A stretch of DNA of 15,227 nt from Bacillus sp. JCM 19058 (lineage in GTDB: Bacteria > Bacillota > Bacilli > Bacillales_H > Bacillaceae_D), in assembly GCA_001310555.1 (NCBI GenBank), contig BAXO01000115.1, positions 1 to 15,227 on the forward strand, in the 5' to 3' direction. How positions within the stretch are numbered: position 1 is the first letter of the stretch; every line of letters starts with the position of its first letter. Shown here in pieces: positions 1-8,275 of this stretch. The notes under the pieces were generated by a model that saw only the letters and a program-made list of their open reading frames with translations, made no database searches and was not told the DNA's origin. A program made the translations under genes and the position numbers.

Positions 1-13
1 CTTCACAAAGTTC

Positions 14-28
14 TATAGCAGTGCTATA
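14..28. promoter_or_regulatory. candidate operator palindrome upstream of the GntR regulator
   Basis: The two 7-base arms TATAGCA and TGCTATA are perfect inverted repeats around one central G. The site lies about 35 bases before the GntR-type gene that starts near 63, where an autoregulatory operator is expected. The size and symmetry fit a dimeric helix-turn-helix repressor. That this regulator binds it is inference. Confidence 0.4.
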
Positions 29-62
29 TTAATAAAGATAATTTGATTGAGGAGGGATCCTT

Positions 63-1196
63 CTGGAAAAAACCAATGTATGAAAAAAAATCTATTTATC
101 AATGAAAGAAGATATCAGTGTAGGTAAATTAAAAGAAGGAGAGCGGCTCCCTAGTGAAAAAAAATACTGTGCGAAAAATGGGGCGTTAGTAAAATTACGA
201 CCAAAAAGGCAATGGAGAAGCTAGCGGAGAACGGTCTCATCGTCCGCCAAGCAGGTAGGGGCTCATTCGTAGCAACAAAACGTTCTAAGCTTCCGAAATC
301 AGCTGGAGAAACTTCTAAAAAGCATTATTTAATTGGACTTATTATGCATGGCTTTGCTGACGATTATGGCCGTGAGCTCCTATACTCTTTAGAGGCAAAT
401 ACACCACCTGGTTATTCTCTCGTTCTCCGGATATCTGACGGAAATACTGAAATCGAACAGAGAGCCATCCGCGAGCTAATCGAGGCAAATGTTGATGGAC
501 TTATTATAGCGCCAGCGCAAGCAGAGCATTACAGCAAAGACTTGTTACAACTCGTTATCAACGAATTCCCTTTGGTAATCATCGATCGGTTCTTTAAAGG
601 TATTGCTTCTTCATCAGTGGCAACAGATAATCTTAAAGCTACCAAGGAAGCAACAAAATACTTATTTGATCTAAAACACCGCTCAATTGCCCTTCTCACT
701 CCATTATCTCATTCGACAACAGCGATTGAAGATCGAATTGAAGGGTTTATTCAAGCTCATGCCGAGGCGGGTATATTGGCAGATAACCAATTAATCATCG
801 ATAGTATGGTCTGTTTTGCACATCCATCCGAGGAAAAAATGACAAGCGATAGAGAACGGATTAAACAGCTTATTGTCAGGAAACCAGAGCTTTCAGCATT
901 TCTGGCATGCGAATACCCACTTGCCATTCTTGCCAAAGAAGCGATTGATGAGCTCGGTCTGAAAGTTCCAAACGACTTCTCGATCCTTTGTTTTGACAGT
1001 CCGAGGTTCCGGCTCGACAGAACTAACTTTACTCATGTGAGACAAAATGAAGAGTTAATAGGAAAAAAAAGCGATGGAGACAGTCAAAGACTTAATCAAT
1101 TGTGAGCATAAGACGAAACGGAACCTGTTATTAGACGCGACGATAATATTAGGTGAAACAACCTCTTTTGTACGTAGACATGAGCTTACAACATAA
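63..1196 (+). CDS. GntR-family transcriptional repressor with LacI-type sugar-sensor domain (frameshifted as read)
   Basis: The N-terminus is a GntR winged helix: pieces reading PMYEK, IYLSMKEDI, GERLPSE, LCEKWGVSKITTKKAMEKL and a wing ending GRGSFVA. The remaining ~270 residues are a periplasmic-binding-protein-like sensor of the LacI/AraR kind (LIGLIMHGF, VDGLIIAP, FPLVIIDRFF, SVATDN, DFSILCFDSP). This layout is typical of AraR-like repressors that respond to a sugar; the ligand cannot be told here. GGAGGG at 51-56 places the start near 63 (a CTG), but no good start codon is visible. The frame breaks in A runs at about 67-72, 83-90, 157-164 and 1063-1070. Shortening those runs joins everything into one protein of about 375 residues ending with TAA at 1194-1196. 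No target operon lies downstream, so it probably controls genes left of the window. Confidence 0.8.
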
Positions 1197-1232
1197 AGGT
1201 GACCGTCCGTTGTTACGGATAGGTCATCCTTT
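1195..1232 (+). terminator. hairpin terminator after the GntR gene
   Basis: AAAGG-TGACC-(g)-TCCG pairs with CGGA-(ta)-GGTCA-(t)-CCTTT around a TTGTTA loop, followed by the T-rich TTATTTATTCTTTC. It begins within the stop codon of the GntR reading frame once the last frameshift is corrected, which supports that corrected end. Confidence 0.6.
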
Positions 1233-1315
1233 ATTTATTCTTTCGAATCAATTTCATCATTCAATGATAGAGTGTAAGAGCCGAACACGGTCATGTGTTC
1301 ATTGATTTCCACTCT

Positions 1316-1410
1316 AGGTGGTCGCTTTCCGCGGGCGGCTGGTAAGCCTTCGTCGGGCAAAGCCCTACTCGTCTTACCGGGGCCGTTCCTCCCGCAGGAG
1401 TCGACCACCT
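1316..1410. repeat. GC-rich interspersed inverted-repeat element, Bacillaceae type
   Basis: A ~95-base GC-rich block stands out from AT-rich surroundings. Its ends are perfect 9-base inverted repeats (AGGTGGTCG at 1316-1324, CGACCACCT at 1402-1410). Inside are CTTTCCGCGGGCGGC and CTCCCGCAGGAGTCG, the hallmark words of short dispersed repeats that I recall as frequent between genes of Bacillus, Geobacillus and relatives. An inner stem, GGTAAG...CTTACC, allows a branched fold. It encodes no transposase and would be non-autonomous. The rest of 1233-1511 shows no gene. Confidence 0.6.
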
Positions 1411-1511
1411 GCCGTTCCAATTTTTACAATTGCCATTTAAAATAGCGAACCATTCTGTGTATGTTGGCTAATGATCTTCGCATTTATTTCTGAAATAGGC
1501 ATTTATGAAAT

Positions 1512-3051
1512 TCACTCTTTCTTATAATTAATTTCGTACAAATCGTGCCGTCTATCGCGCAGCTGGTTCACGCTCCCATCACGCGATGGCGTCTAAGAAT
1601 TTCCAAGTCGACATCGCCGACGACGACCGTTTCGATATTCGGGTTGCATTCACCAACAATACCATCGCGGGCAAAGGTGAAGTCTGCTGGGCTGAAGATG
1701 CCAGACTGAGCATACTGAATATCCATATTTTCAACGTCAGGTAAATTGCCAACCGTTCCGGAAATGACTGTATACACTTGGTTTTCAACCGCCCTTGCCT
1801 GCGAGCAGTAGCGAACACGCAAATAGCCTTGGCGATCATCGGTACAGAACGGGGTAAAAATAATATTGGCTCCTTTGTCGACAGCAATTCGAGCCAGCTC
1901 TGGAAATTCGATGTCGTAGCAAATTTGAATCGCAATCTTGCCACAGTCCGTTTCAAATACATGAACATGCTCACCGCCAGAAATGCCCCAAACTTGCGTT
2001 CGTTTGGAGTAATATGCAATTTGTACTGTTTTTCAATTGTTCCGTCCCGTCTGAACAGAAAAGCAATATTATAAATTTTTCCTTCCTCTTCAACAAAATG
2101 AGAGCCGCCGATAATGTTGACATTGTATTTAAGCGCAAGGCTTGTGAACAATTCAATATAGTCCTCAGTAAATTCGGTTAAGCGGCGAATCGCTCGACCT
2201 GGACTTTTTTCCGGTAAGAAGGAAAGCAACTGCAGCGTAAAGATTTCAGGAAAGACGGCAAAATCAGAGCTGAAGCTTGAGGCAACGTCGGTATAATATT
2301 CGCATTGAATCGCAAAGTCTTCAAAGGACGAAACCTTTTTCATCTCATATTGGATCGTCGTGATACGTACAGGAAATGACGTCTTGAATTGGCGTTTCGA
2401 CGATTTCGGTTGGTAGTCGATATTGTTCCATTCCATCAGTACTGCAGCATGCGCAAATGCCTTGTCGCCTTCAAGGAATTGTGGATTGACCCGCTTAACC
2501 ATAAACCCGTTTATCGCTTGAAAGGTTAACACTGGATCATGAAGGTTATGCATGATCACTTCCTCAATATATTGCCTTGGGGTCAATTGGCTAGCATGCC
2601 GAGCATAATTCGGAATTCTGCCCCCGATAATGATGCTTTTTAAATTCAGCGCTCGCGCTAAGTCCTTACGTGCTTCATACAAGCGATGACCGATTTTCAT
2701 CCGACGATAATCGGGGTGAACCATTACTTCTATTCCGTACAAATTATAACCTTCTGGATCATGATTCGTCATATAGCCACAAGCAGTGAGCTCATTCCAC
2801 GTATCGTTGTCGTCGTACTCATCAAAATGAATGATTAAGCTGGAGCATGCTCCGATAATCTCCCCGTCATATTCAACACAAAGCTGTCCCTCAGGAAAAA
2901 TGTTTATTTGGCTTTGCAAATGCTCCTTCTCCCACGGTTCTATGTTCGGAAAACACAGCCTGTGCATGCTGATGATTTCGTCAAAGTCTTGTTCCTGAAT
3001 TGGCCGTAGGATCAGTTTCTTTTCGAATTTGGACATATCGATTCCAGCCAT
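1512..3051 (-). CDS. yhcX: YhcX-like fusion of GNAT acetyltransferase and carbon-nitrogen hydrolase (frameshifted as read)
   Basis: The N-terminal ~200 residues are a GNAT domain with an acetyl-CoA loop ([19 protein letters not shown], about residues 111-129). A nitrilase-superfamily hydrolase follows. Its catalytic triad is visible: Glu in FAVFPEIF (about residue 269), Lys in [14 protein letters not shown], and Cys in [16 protein letters not shown] at 3051 is chosen because AAGGAG (3061-3066) lies 9 bases upstream; an in-frame TTG at 3060 is too close. Two single-base losses break the frame, near 1989-1993 (between the Lys and Cys motifs) and near 1575-1577. Restoring them gives about 516 residues, close to the 513 of B. 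subtilis YhcX, ending [13 protein letters not shown] at TGA 1512-1514. The substrate is unknown; the fusion may amidohydrolyse and acylate a small molecule. Confidence 0.85.
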
Positions 3052-3139
3052 TACACTCAACTCCTTTTTGAAAAAGCGTAGCTCTCGCCAGACTCTTTAA
3101 AAAGCTAGACTGACCTTCAATGAGTGTACTCTTTTTTCT

Positions 3140-3669
3140 TTAAAAGAACAATTCCTTTTCATTTATTATCATTGCTGCAAAACGGTTTCCTCTCGTCCTT
3201 TTTTTCTCTTCGAGTACTTCCTTAACTGAAATATGAATGTCTATTTCGCCAATTGGCGTATGAAACGGAACGGTGACAAACGGGCTCGCTGAATGATAGT
3301 GAGAGTCCCTTCGTTCACTATAGGGGGAGTGACATCGATAAGACAGTCTTCCTTTGACAGCTCAGTTGCTGCTGTTCCAGCCACCCAATTGCCGTATTCT
3401 TGCACAGCGCTCCATCCAATTTCATCCAGTTGTTCAACCGTTATTCCACCCATCATCGAACCGACAATTTTTTTTGCTGTTTTCCTTGAGAAGGTGCATA
3501 CAATTTGGCCTGTCAGTTCCCCCTTGACTCCTAAAATGACCGAGACATCGTTTGATGGAAAACTGCCGATCCCGGCTGTCGGTGCAAGCGCCTTGACGCT
3601 TAACCCAAAATGCATATCCATGATCCCCTTCGTTGCCCGGCATATTGCGTTTACGTATTTTACATTCAT
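3140..3669 (-). CDS. cheX: CheX-like CheY-P phosphatase (frameshifted near C-terminus as read)
   Basis: The fold and motifs match the CheC/CheX/FliY family, which dephosphorylates CheY-P in chemotaxis. The core reads MNVKYVNAI, VSVILGVKGELTGQIVCTF, and IGWSAVQEYGNWVAGTAATEL. The last contains the phosphatase signature E-x-x-N (Glu91, Asn94), as in CheX. The ATG at 3669 has GGAGG at 3676-3680, six bases away. As read, the frame slips at about 3291-3294. Adding one base restores ASPFVTVPFHTPIGEIDIHIS, the typical last strand of the family, plus a charged tail of about 25 residues ending at TAA 3140-3142 (about 176 residues, a little longer than usual). No flagellar or chemotaxis gene is nearby, so it is an orphan. 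It lies 88 bases upstream of yhcX and could share its transcript. Confidence 0.75.
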
Positions 3670-3924
3670 TTTTTTCCTCCTTCGCGAGCCTTTATCGCTC
3701 CCTGAATAATTCTGATCCTTCCCGGCTGTCCCTTACTTTCAATTAGCTAGCGTTTTTTTTAACTCAAGCCAATGTTTTAAACTCCATCGGCTTGTCAAAC
3801 GCTTGACTCAAACTACTATTCGTCAACCAACATTCACTTACTATTTTTTTTGATTGCGAGCGAACTCGTTTTAATAGGTTGAAATATCGAAGGGTCAGGT
3901 AAGAAATTTACCCGATTGGAAAAT

Positions 3925-3944
3925 CCCACTCACATGAAGGTGGG
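3925..3944. repeat. short hairpin CCCAC/GTGGG followed by GAAGCT, possible IS200/IS605 end remnant
   Basis: CCCAC and GTGGG pair around a 10-base loop, and the 3' flank reads GAAGCTATAAAT. The right ends of IS200/IS605-type elements (TnpA/TnpB family) often carry a similar small hairpin followed by GAAGC-like bases. No tnpA or tnpB frame is present, so this would be a solo end or a chance match. Confidence 0.2.
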
Positions 3945-4234
3945 AAGCTATAAATCCAGCAATTTTAGAAGCGCAGCTTAAACGGGGATCGATTTTCAAT
4001 TGGAGACTTTAAAAAAAAGGGGCCTTACTTTCGGCTCACTTATACATAGTTCTTTTGACTAATTATATTTTAGTATATTAGTACCTGTTTTGTCCATTTA
4101 TTTATAAAAAGACTTCGATAACACTAATTTAGAACTATAAACAAATAGATAAAAGGTCATGTTAATGATCACTATTCGATTTAAAGCCTGAAATATAATT
4201 CCAAACTAGATATATCATGTGAACGATCAAATGG

Positions 4235-4278
4235 AAAAAAACGGATGACCGCTTCATCCAATGAAGCATTCATCCGTT
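4235..4278 (-). terminator. rho-independent terminator of the nfrA-mtnE-FAH-GDPD operon
   Basis: On the minus strand AACGGATGA pairs with TCATCCGTT. A 2x2 internal bulge follows, then GCTTCAT pairs with ATGAAGC around a 3-base loop. The hairpin is followed by a T run (4239 down to 4235). It lies about 190 bases after the stop of the glycerophosphodiesterase gene, the last gene of the minus-strand operon. Confidence 0.7.
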
Positions 4279-4468
4279 CCTAAGTTAGTACATAACATTC
4301 ATTATGTCTAAAAGTGAGCATCCGTTTGTTTTCAAGTGCTCGTTTCATATTCGCTCTGCGTCCGTACTTGATAACTCGTTTTATTTTATTTTAACAAACT
4401 GTGTTAAGGCTCAACATCCCTCTTTGCTATGCTAAGAGATGTGACTCAGGTAGAGGTCGTATCGCAAA

Positions 4469-5212
4469 CTACCCATTATTCTCTAATTGACGGCGTATTT
4501 CTAATGCTACTTGAGGATAGTCTGTGATTACACCGCTTATGCTCCACTCCATATAGCGGCGCAGCCATTCCTTGTCATTGACCGTATATGGGCGTAGCTC
4601 GATTCCCGCATGCATCACCTGCTGTGCTTCCTCCTTAAGCATGAGCGGAGTATGGTAATGATAACCTTGCGCACCAGCCTGCTTCACATAGAGCTCTGGA
4701 CGATCCAATGCTCCTGTGACGAGCAGCGCTGTTTCAATTTCCGGGGAACGCTCTCGTAACAAACGGAGGCCTTTATGGTCAAAGGAGGAAATAATCAAGC
4801 GCTTCCCGAGTCGACTCTCTTCGAGTAATGGCAATACGCTGTCGAGCATTTCCTGGCGCTCCCAAATGTAACCCTTCAGCTCAATATTAAGGAGTAAGTC
4901 GTTCGTATGAGCAAATTCCAATACTTCAGCAAGTGTCGGAATCTCTTCTTGATCATATGATTGTGCAAATTTGCCACCGGCCGAAAGCTCCTTCAACTCC
5001 GCTACTGTGTAATCCTTTATAAACCCCTTTCCATTCGTTGTCCGGTTTACAGTCAAATCATGGATCACGACTGGCACTCGCTCCTTGCTCAGCTGGACAT
5101 CCAGCTCGATTCCCTCGATTCCCAAATCCGCAGCTGCCTGAAAAGCAATCATTGTATTTTCAGGATACTGACTTGAAACGCCGCGATGTGCAAAAATGGC
5201 AGTATGTGTCAT
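4469..5212 (-). CDS. glycerophosphodiester phosphodiesterase (GDPD family)
   Basis: This 247-residue protein is intact in this window. It begins with the GDPD signature FAHRG (His9, Arg10), continues with PENT, and carries metal and catalytic residues in IELDVQ (Glu36, Asp38) and VVIHD (His51), then NRTTNGKG. Later conserved parts are LLNIELKG and the C-terminal GVITDYP. The family hydrolyses glycerophosphodiesters to glycerol-3-phosphate and an alcohol with a divalent metal. The length equals cytoplasmic YqiK/UgpQ-type members, and no signal peptide is present, so it acts inside the cell on lipid-derived or imported diesters. It starts 36 bases after the FAH-family gene and is the last gene of the operon. 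GAGGGCGAG just upstream is the only ribosome site seen. Confidence 0.9.
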   Translation of the reverse strand: MTHTAIFAHRGVSSQYPENTMIAFQAAADLGIEGIELDVQLSKERVPVVIHDLTVNRTTNGKGFIKDYTVAELKELSAGGKFAQSYDQEEIPTLAEVLEFAHTNDLLLNIELKGYIWERQEMLDSVLPLLEESRLGKRLIISSFDHKGLRLLRERSPEIETALLVTGALDRPELYVKQAGAQGYHYHTPLMLKEEAQQVMHAGIELRPYTVNDKEWLRRYMEWSISGVITDYPQVALEIRRQLENNG

Positions 5213-5248
5213 ATGCTATCTCGCCCTCTCCCATCAATCGATTTCTTT

Positions 5249-5872
5249 TTAAAGCAGTGCTTGAAAGCTGCCCTTTTCTTCATTACCCCAATAAAGCTTA
5301 AATGAATCGCCATTTTCTACAGGTCCTACCCCTTCAGGAGTTCCTGTAAAAATAATATCTCCAGCTCCTAAACCAAATGCGCTTACACATTCGTCAATAA
5401 TTGCTTGAAAGTTAAAGATCATCTGCTGCGCTGTTCCTTGCTGAACCCATTGCCCGTTTTTTTGCAAGCTAAACATTTTGTCTTTACACGAATCGGCGCC
5501 TGGGAACGGCCAAAACTCGGTCACAATTGCTGAATTACGGAAGCCTTTGGCTCGAAGCCACGGCTGTCCTTTTCCTTTGAGCGTCGTTTGCAAGTCACGC
5601 AGCGTTAAGTCTAGTCCTAACGCCATTTGATCGACGATATCCTCCAGCTGATCCCCTTTTTGTACTTCGCGGTTAATCTTTAAAACGATTTCGAGCTCAT
5701 GATGGATGGCCCCTTCGCCATCAGGAAAGGATAATGGTTTCCCATCAGCAAGAGCCAAAGCGTGTGTCGGCTTTGAAAACAAAATAGGTGCCTCTGGTAC
5801 AGCATTGCCTAATTCGGCGGCATGCTTGGCATAATTTCGACCGATGCAAAATATATTACGTATCTCCTCCAC
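5249..5872 (-). CDS. fumarylacetoacetate hydrolase (FAH) family protein, FAHD1/YcgM-like
   Basis: At 207 residues this is an intact single-domain FAH protein. It starts near the usual CIGRNYAKHAAELGN. It has the metal-binding HHELE (Glu59, Glu61), a third acidic ligand in LGLDLTLRDLQ (probably Asp88), the lysine motif WLRAKGF, and GDIIFTGTPEGVGPV near the end. Relatives act on acylpyruvates, oxaloacetate or ring-cleavage diketo acids, so a C-C bond hydrolase or decarboxylase is likely; the substrate cannot be read from sequence. The start is GTG at 5872: an in-frame TAG lies two codons upstream, and GGAGG (5882-5886) sits 9 bases before it. It lies 35 bases after mtnE and 36 before the GDPD gene, so it is co-transcribed with both. 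Confidence 0.88.
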   Translation of the reverse strand: MEEIRNIFCIGRNYAKHAAELGNAVPEAPILFSKPTHALALADGKPLSFPDGEGAIHHELEIVLKINREVQKGDQLEDIVDQMALGLDLTLRDLQTTLKGKGQPWLRAKGFRNSAIVTEFWPFPGADSCKDKMFSLQKNGQWVQQGTAQQMIFNFQAIIDECVSAFGLGAGDIIFTGTPEGVGPVENGDSFKLYWGNEEKGSFQALL

Positions 5873-5907
5873 CTTCTATGACCTCCATTATTAATTTATT
5901 AACGCAC

Positions 5908-7078
5908 TTAAAAAATATGTAGCTTAGCAATACGATCGATTGCCTCTGCCAACGTATGCTCGTCCGTTAGCAATCCGATTCGCACATAGCCTTCGCCATG
6001 CTTGCCGAAACCGAGCCCCGGAGCGACGATGACCCTTGCCTTCTCAAGCAGTAAATCGGCAAAGCCTTCCGAAGTATAGCCTTGTGGAACCGGAAACCAG
6101 GCAAAAAATGACCCTTGCGGCGCAGTAACTTCCCAGCTATCTCCCTTGCTGAGTGAACGAGACGGTTCCTTCTCGCTTCATACATATGGACTAGCTTGGC
6201 TACACTGTCTTGCTGAGCGAGCAATGCATGAGCGGCTGCTTGCTGAAGGCCGCCGAAGATACTACAATAATAATGCTCTTGGATTAATTCAATCGCTCGA
6301 ATCACACTTCGGTTCCCTAACACAAAACCGATGCGCCAGCCCGCCATATTATAAGATTTTGACAATGTAAACATTTCGACGCCAACCTCTTTTGCCCCGG
6401 GTATTTGTAAAAAGCTTAACGGCTTTTTCCCGTCATAGCCGATAGCGCCATAAGCAAAGTCATGGACGATACAAATACCGTGTTTATGACCGAGCTCGAT
6501 CGCCTCTCCAAATAGCTCAGGTGTTGCAATTGCCCCTGTCGGGTTATTCGGATAATTTAAAAACATCAGCCTCGCTTGCTCTAATACTTTTTCGCTTACC
6601 ATTGAAAAATCAGGAAGGAAGCCTTTTTCAGGTAATAGTGGCATTGGCTCGATCACTCCACCTGCCAGGGCAACGCCGGACCAGTAGTCCGGGTAGCCGG
6701 GGTCTGGGACGAGGCAACATCTCCATAATTTAAAAAGCATTGACTAATTTCAACGAGTCCCGTTTTCGTTCCGCTCACGATCGCAACCTCTGTCTTCGGA
6801 TCGAGCGTGACACCGTATTGCTGCTCATAATAATCGGCGATCGCTCGTTTCAAAAAAGCATAGCCTTCAAACGGTGGATATTTGTGATAAAGCGGATTTT
6901 CGGCCGCTGCTTGCAATTCAGCTATGATCGGTTTCGGCGTTGGCTGATCCGGATTGCCTTGCCCTAAATTAATGACATCATCATACTCTTTATTCAGTTG
7001 AGTGACCTTATGAACAAGCTTTGCAAAAAATTGCTCTGGCAATCGCTGTAACGCATCGGATTGCTGAAATGATTTCAT
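5908..7078 (-). CDS. mtnE: MtnE-like PLP-dependent aminotransferase, class I (frameshifted as read)
   Basis: Fold-type I aminotransferase. Landmarks in order are INLGQGNPDQPTP, YHKYPPFEGY, LVPDPGYPDYWSGVALAGG, FLNYPNNPTGA, VHDFAYGAIGYDGKKPLSF, then TLSKSYNMAGWRIGF with the PLP-binding lysine. GEGYVRIGLL closes the C-terminus. The sequence resembles B. subtilis MtnE (YkrV), which makes methionine from 4-methylthio-2-oxobutanoate. No other methionine-salvage gene is near, so another amino acid or keto acid is possible. Two single-base losses break the frame, near 6716-6717 (GDV/CLVPDP) and 6137-6140. Restored, it has about 390 residues and ends ...AIDRIAKLHIF at TAA 5908-5910. ATG at 7078 follows AAGGGGGAA. 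It is second in the operon, 81 bases after nfrA. Confidence 0.82.
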
Positions 7079-7159
7079 CGTTTTCCCCCTTCGGCTCGAC
7101 TCAGCATTGCTTCATCCATTTCTCAATACTTGCCTTTATCCAGTCGGAGCAAGCTTAGT

Positions 7160-7893
7160 TTATTCCAAAAAACCTTGCTTTCGAATAAACTCCCCTACGT
7201 GCGGCCGATTTGGCTTTGAAAAATGATTTGCCATTTGATTCCCCCATGTGTCAACACGTTTACCTCCAGTTCTTTCCTTGTAGTAATCTTCGGTGATTTG
7301 ATCATACATTTTCAGTAGCTCGTCGCGCTTCTCCTCGCTGTAATGCTCTTCATGGACGACGAGCTTTTGCGGCAAACGCGGTTTTTGTTCGGGAACACGT
7401 TCAGGGTAACCGACGCACAAACCCATTACAGGAAATGTGTATTCAGGTAGCCGTAAAAGCTTGGCTACCGCATCCGGCTCGTTGCGTATACCGCCGATCA
7501 TTACTCCTCCTAGACCGAATGACCGTGCTGCCAGCAGCATGTTTTCAGCGACCAAAGCAGCATCGACTGCACCGACGAGAACTTGCTCGACTTCTTTTGC
7601 TAAAAAGGTTTGATGATGAATTTCACTCGTCTGTTTCAGCCGAGAATAATCAGCACAAATCACAAAGAAAACCGGACACTCCTTAATATGGCGCTGCTGC
7701 CCTGCCAATTCGGCAAGCGTTTTCTTTGTATCATGCTTTGCACGACGATAATGCTGTACGCCTGGACATGATGGGATGAAGGTGCCCATCGACCCGATTC
7801 AACGATCGCTTCAATTTGCTCTTTAGTTATCGTACGATCAGTATAGGAACGGATCGAGCGATGGCTCTGAATTAACTCAATTATCGGATTCAT
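7160..7893 (-). CDS. nfrA: NfrA-like NADPH-dependent flavin oxidoreductase / nitroreductase (frameshifted as read)
   Basis: The N-terminal HRSIRSYTD is the FMN-binding signature of nitroreductases, followed by SSHHVQAYSIIVV. Further on come LAGQQRHIKECPVFFVICAD, DAALVAENMLLAARSFGLG, MIGGIRN, LCVGYPER and KPRLP. The order and spacing match B. subtilis NfrA1 (249 residues), an FMN-dependent NADPH oxidase/reductase with stress-related roles. One base is missing near 7735-7738; restoring it aligns the joining stretch with NfrA without a gap and gives 244 residues. ATG at 7893 follows AGGTGA. It is the first gene of the minus-strand operon and has its own promoter at 7958-7986 with a palindrome between promoter and start. 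Confidence 0.85.
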
Positions 7894-7927
7894 CTTATGG
7901 ATTCACCTGCTTTAATCATTGGATTTT

Positions 7928-7939
7928 TACAATATTGTA
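7928..7939. promoter_or_regulatory. candidate operator in the nfrA leader
   Basis: TACAATATTGTA is a perfect 12-base palindrome. It begins about 12 bases after the expected start of transcription from the nfrA promoter and about 35 bases before the ATG. A repressor bound here would block transcription. It might be chance in AT-rich DNA; no binding protein is identified. Confidence 0.35.
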
Positions 7940-7957
7940 CGAAAACGACTCACAATT

Positions 7958-7986
7958 ATTATATTATCACTTTTTAGGCAAAGCAA
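7958..7986 (-). promoter_or_regulatory. sigma-A promoter for the nfrA operon
   Basis: On the minus strand, -35 TTGCTT (7986-7981), a 17-base spacer, and a perfect -10 TATAAT (7963-7958). It reads into nfrA, mtnE, the FAH-family gene and the GDPD gene, which are closely spaced. Confidence 0.5.
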
Positions 7987-8215
7987 AAAGGAGAAGTTTC
8001 GTTTTATGTTGTAGAGGGCCTAGTGAATCAGCAACTTCGCTTGTTGGTAGTAGTTGTTAAAATGACTAGACTCAATCTACTTTTATCGCATTGTCGAAGG
8101 AACCCGCGAAACAGTTAATATATTTCAGTTTATCCTTTGTAAAGTAGCTCATGTCATCAGCTTATACGTGCGGATTCTCGAGAGGCTCGAAGGATCTAAA
8201 TATTTTAAATATTCC

Positions 8216-8244
8216 TTGTTAAATGAACATTGCTCCCCTACAAT
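8216..8244 (+). promoter_or_regulatory. sigma-A promoter for the DUF418 gene
   Basis: -35 TTGTTA (8216-8221), 17-base spacer, -10 TACAAT (8239-8244), with transcription starting about 25 bases before the gene. The rest of 7987-8215 holds no gene that I can support. Confidence 0.45.
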
Positions 8245-8275
8245 GACAATAGACAAATAAGAAGGAGCTCCGCCT

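Larger units (their letters stand above)
3670..4468. other. AT-rich gene-free stretch of about 800 bases
   Basis: No open frame with a plausible ribosome site or family match is seen on either strand. It holds the CheX ribosome site, a short hairpin at 3925-3944, and a strong minus-strand hairpin at 4240-4278. There is also a small TTAACA/TGTTAA stem near 4392-4408. Long runs of A or T are frequent. Remnants of decayed genes or mobile elements are possible but not demonstrable by eye. Confidence 0.5.

Noticed and set aside
1235..1420. 61-residue open frame on the minus strand
   Set aside because: It runs through the GC-rich repeat, has no ribosome site and no family likeness; it is open because the repeat is GC-rich.
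4961..5301. Plus-strand open frames opposite the GDPD gene
   Set aside because: They mirror a well-conserved minus-strand gene and show no recognisable protein.
7894..8275. Riboswitch or small RNA in the nfrA-DUF418 divergent spacer
   Set aside because: Only promoter boxes, a 12-base palindrome and AT-rich repeats are seen; no conserved aptamer pattern or terminator-antiterminator pair.
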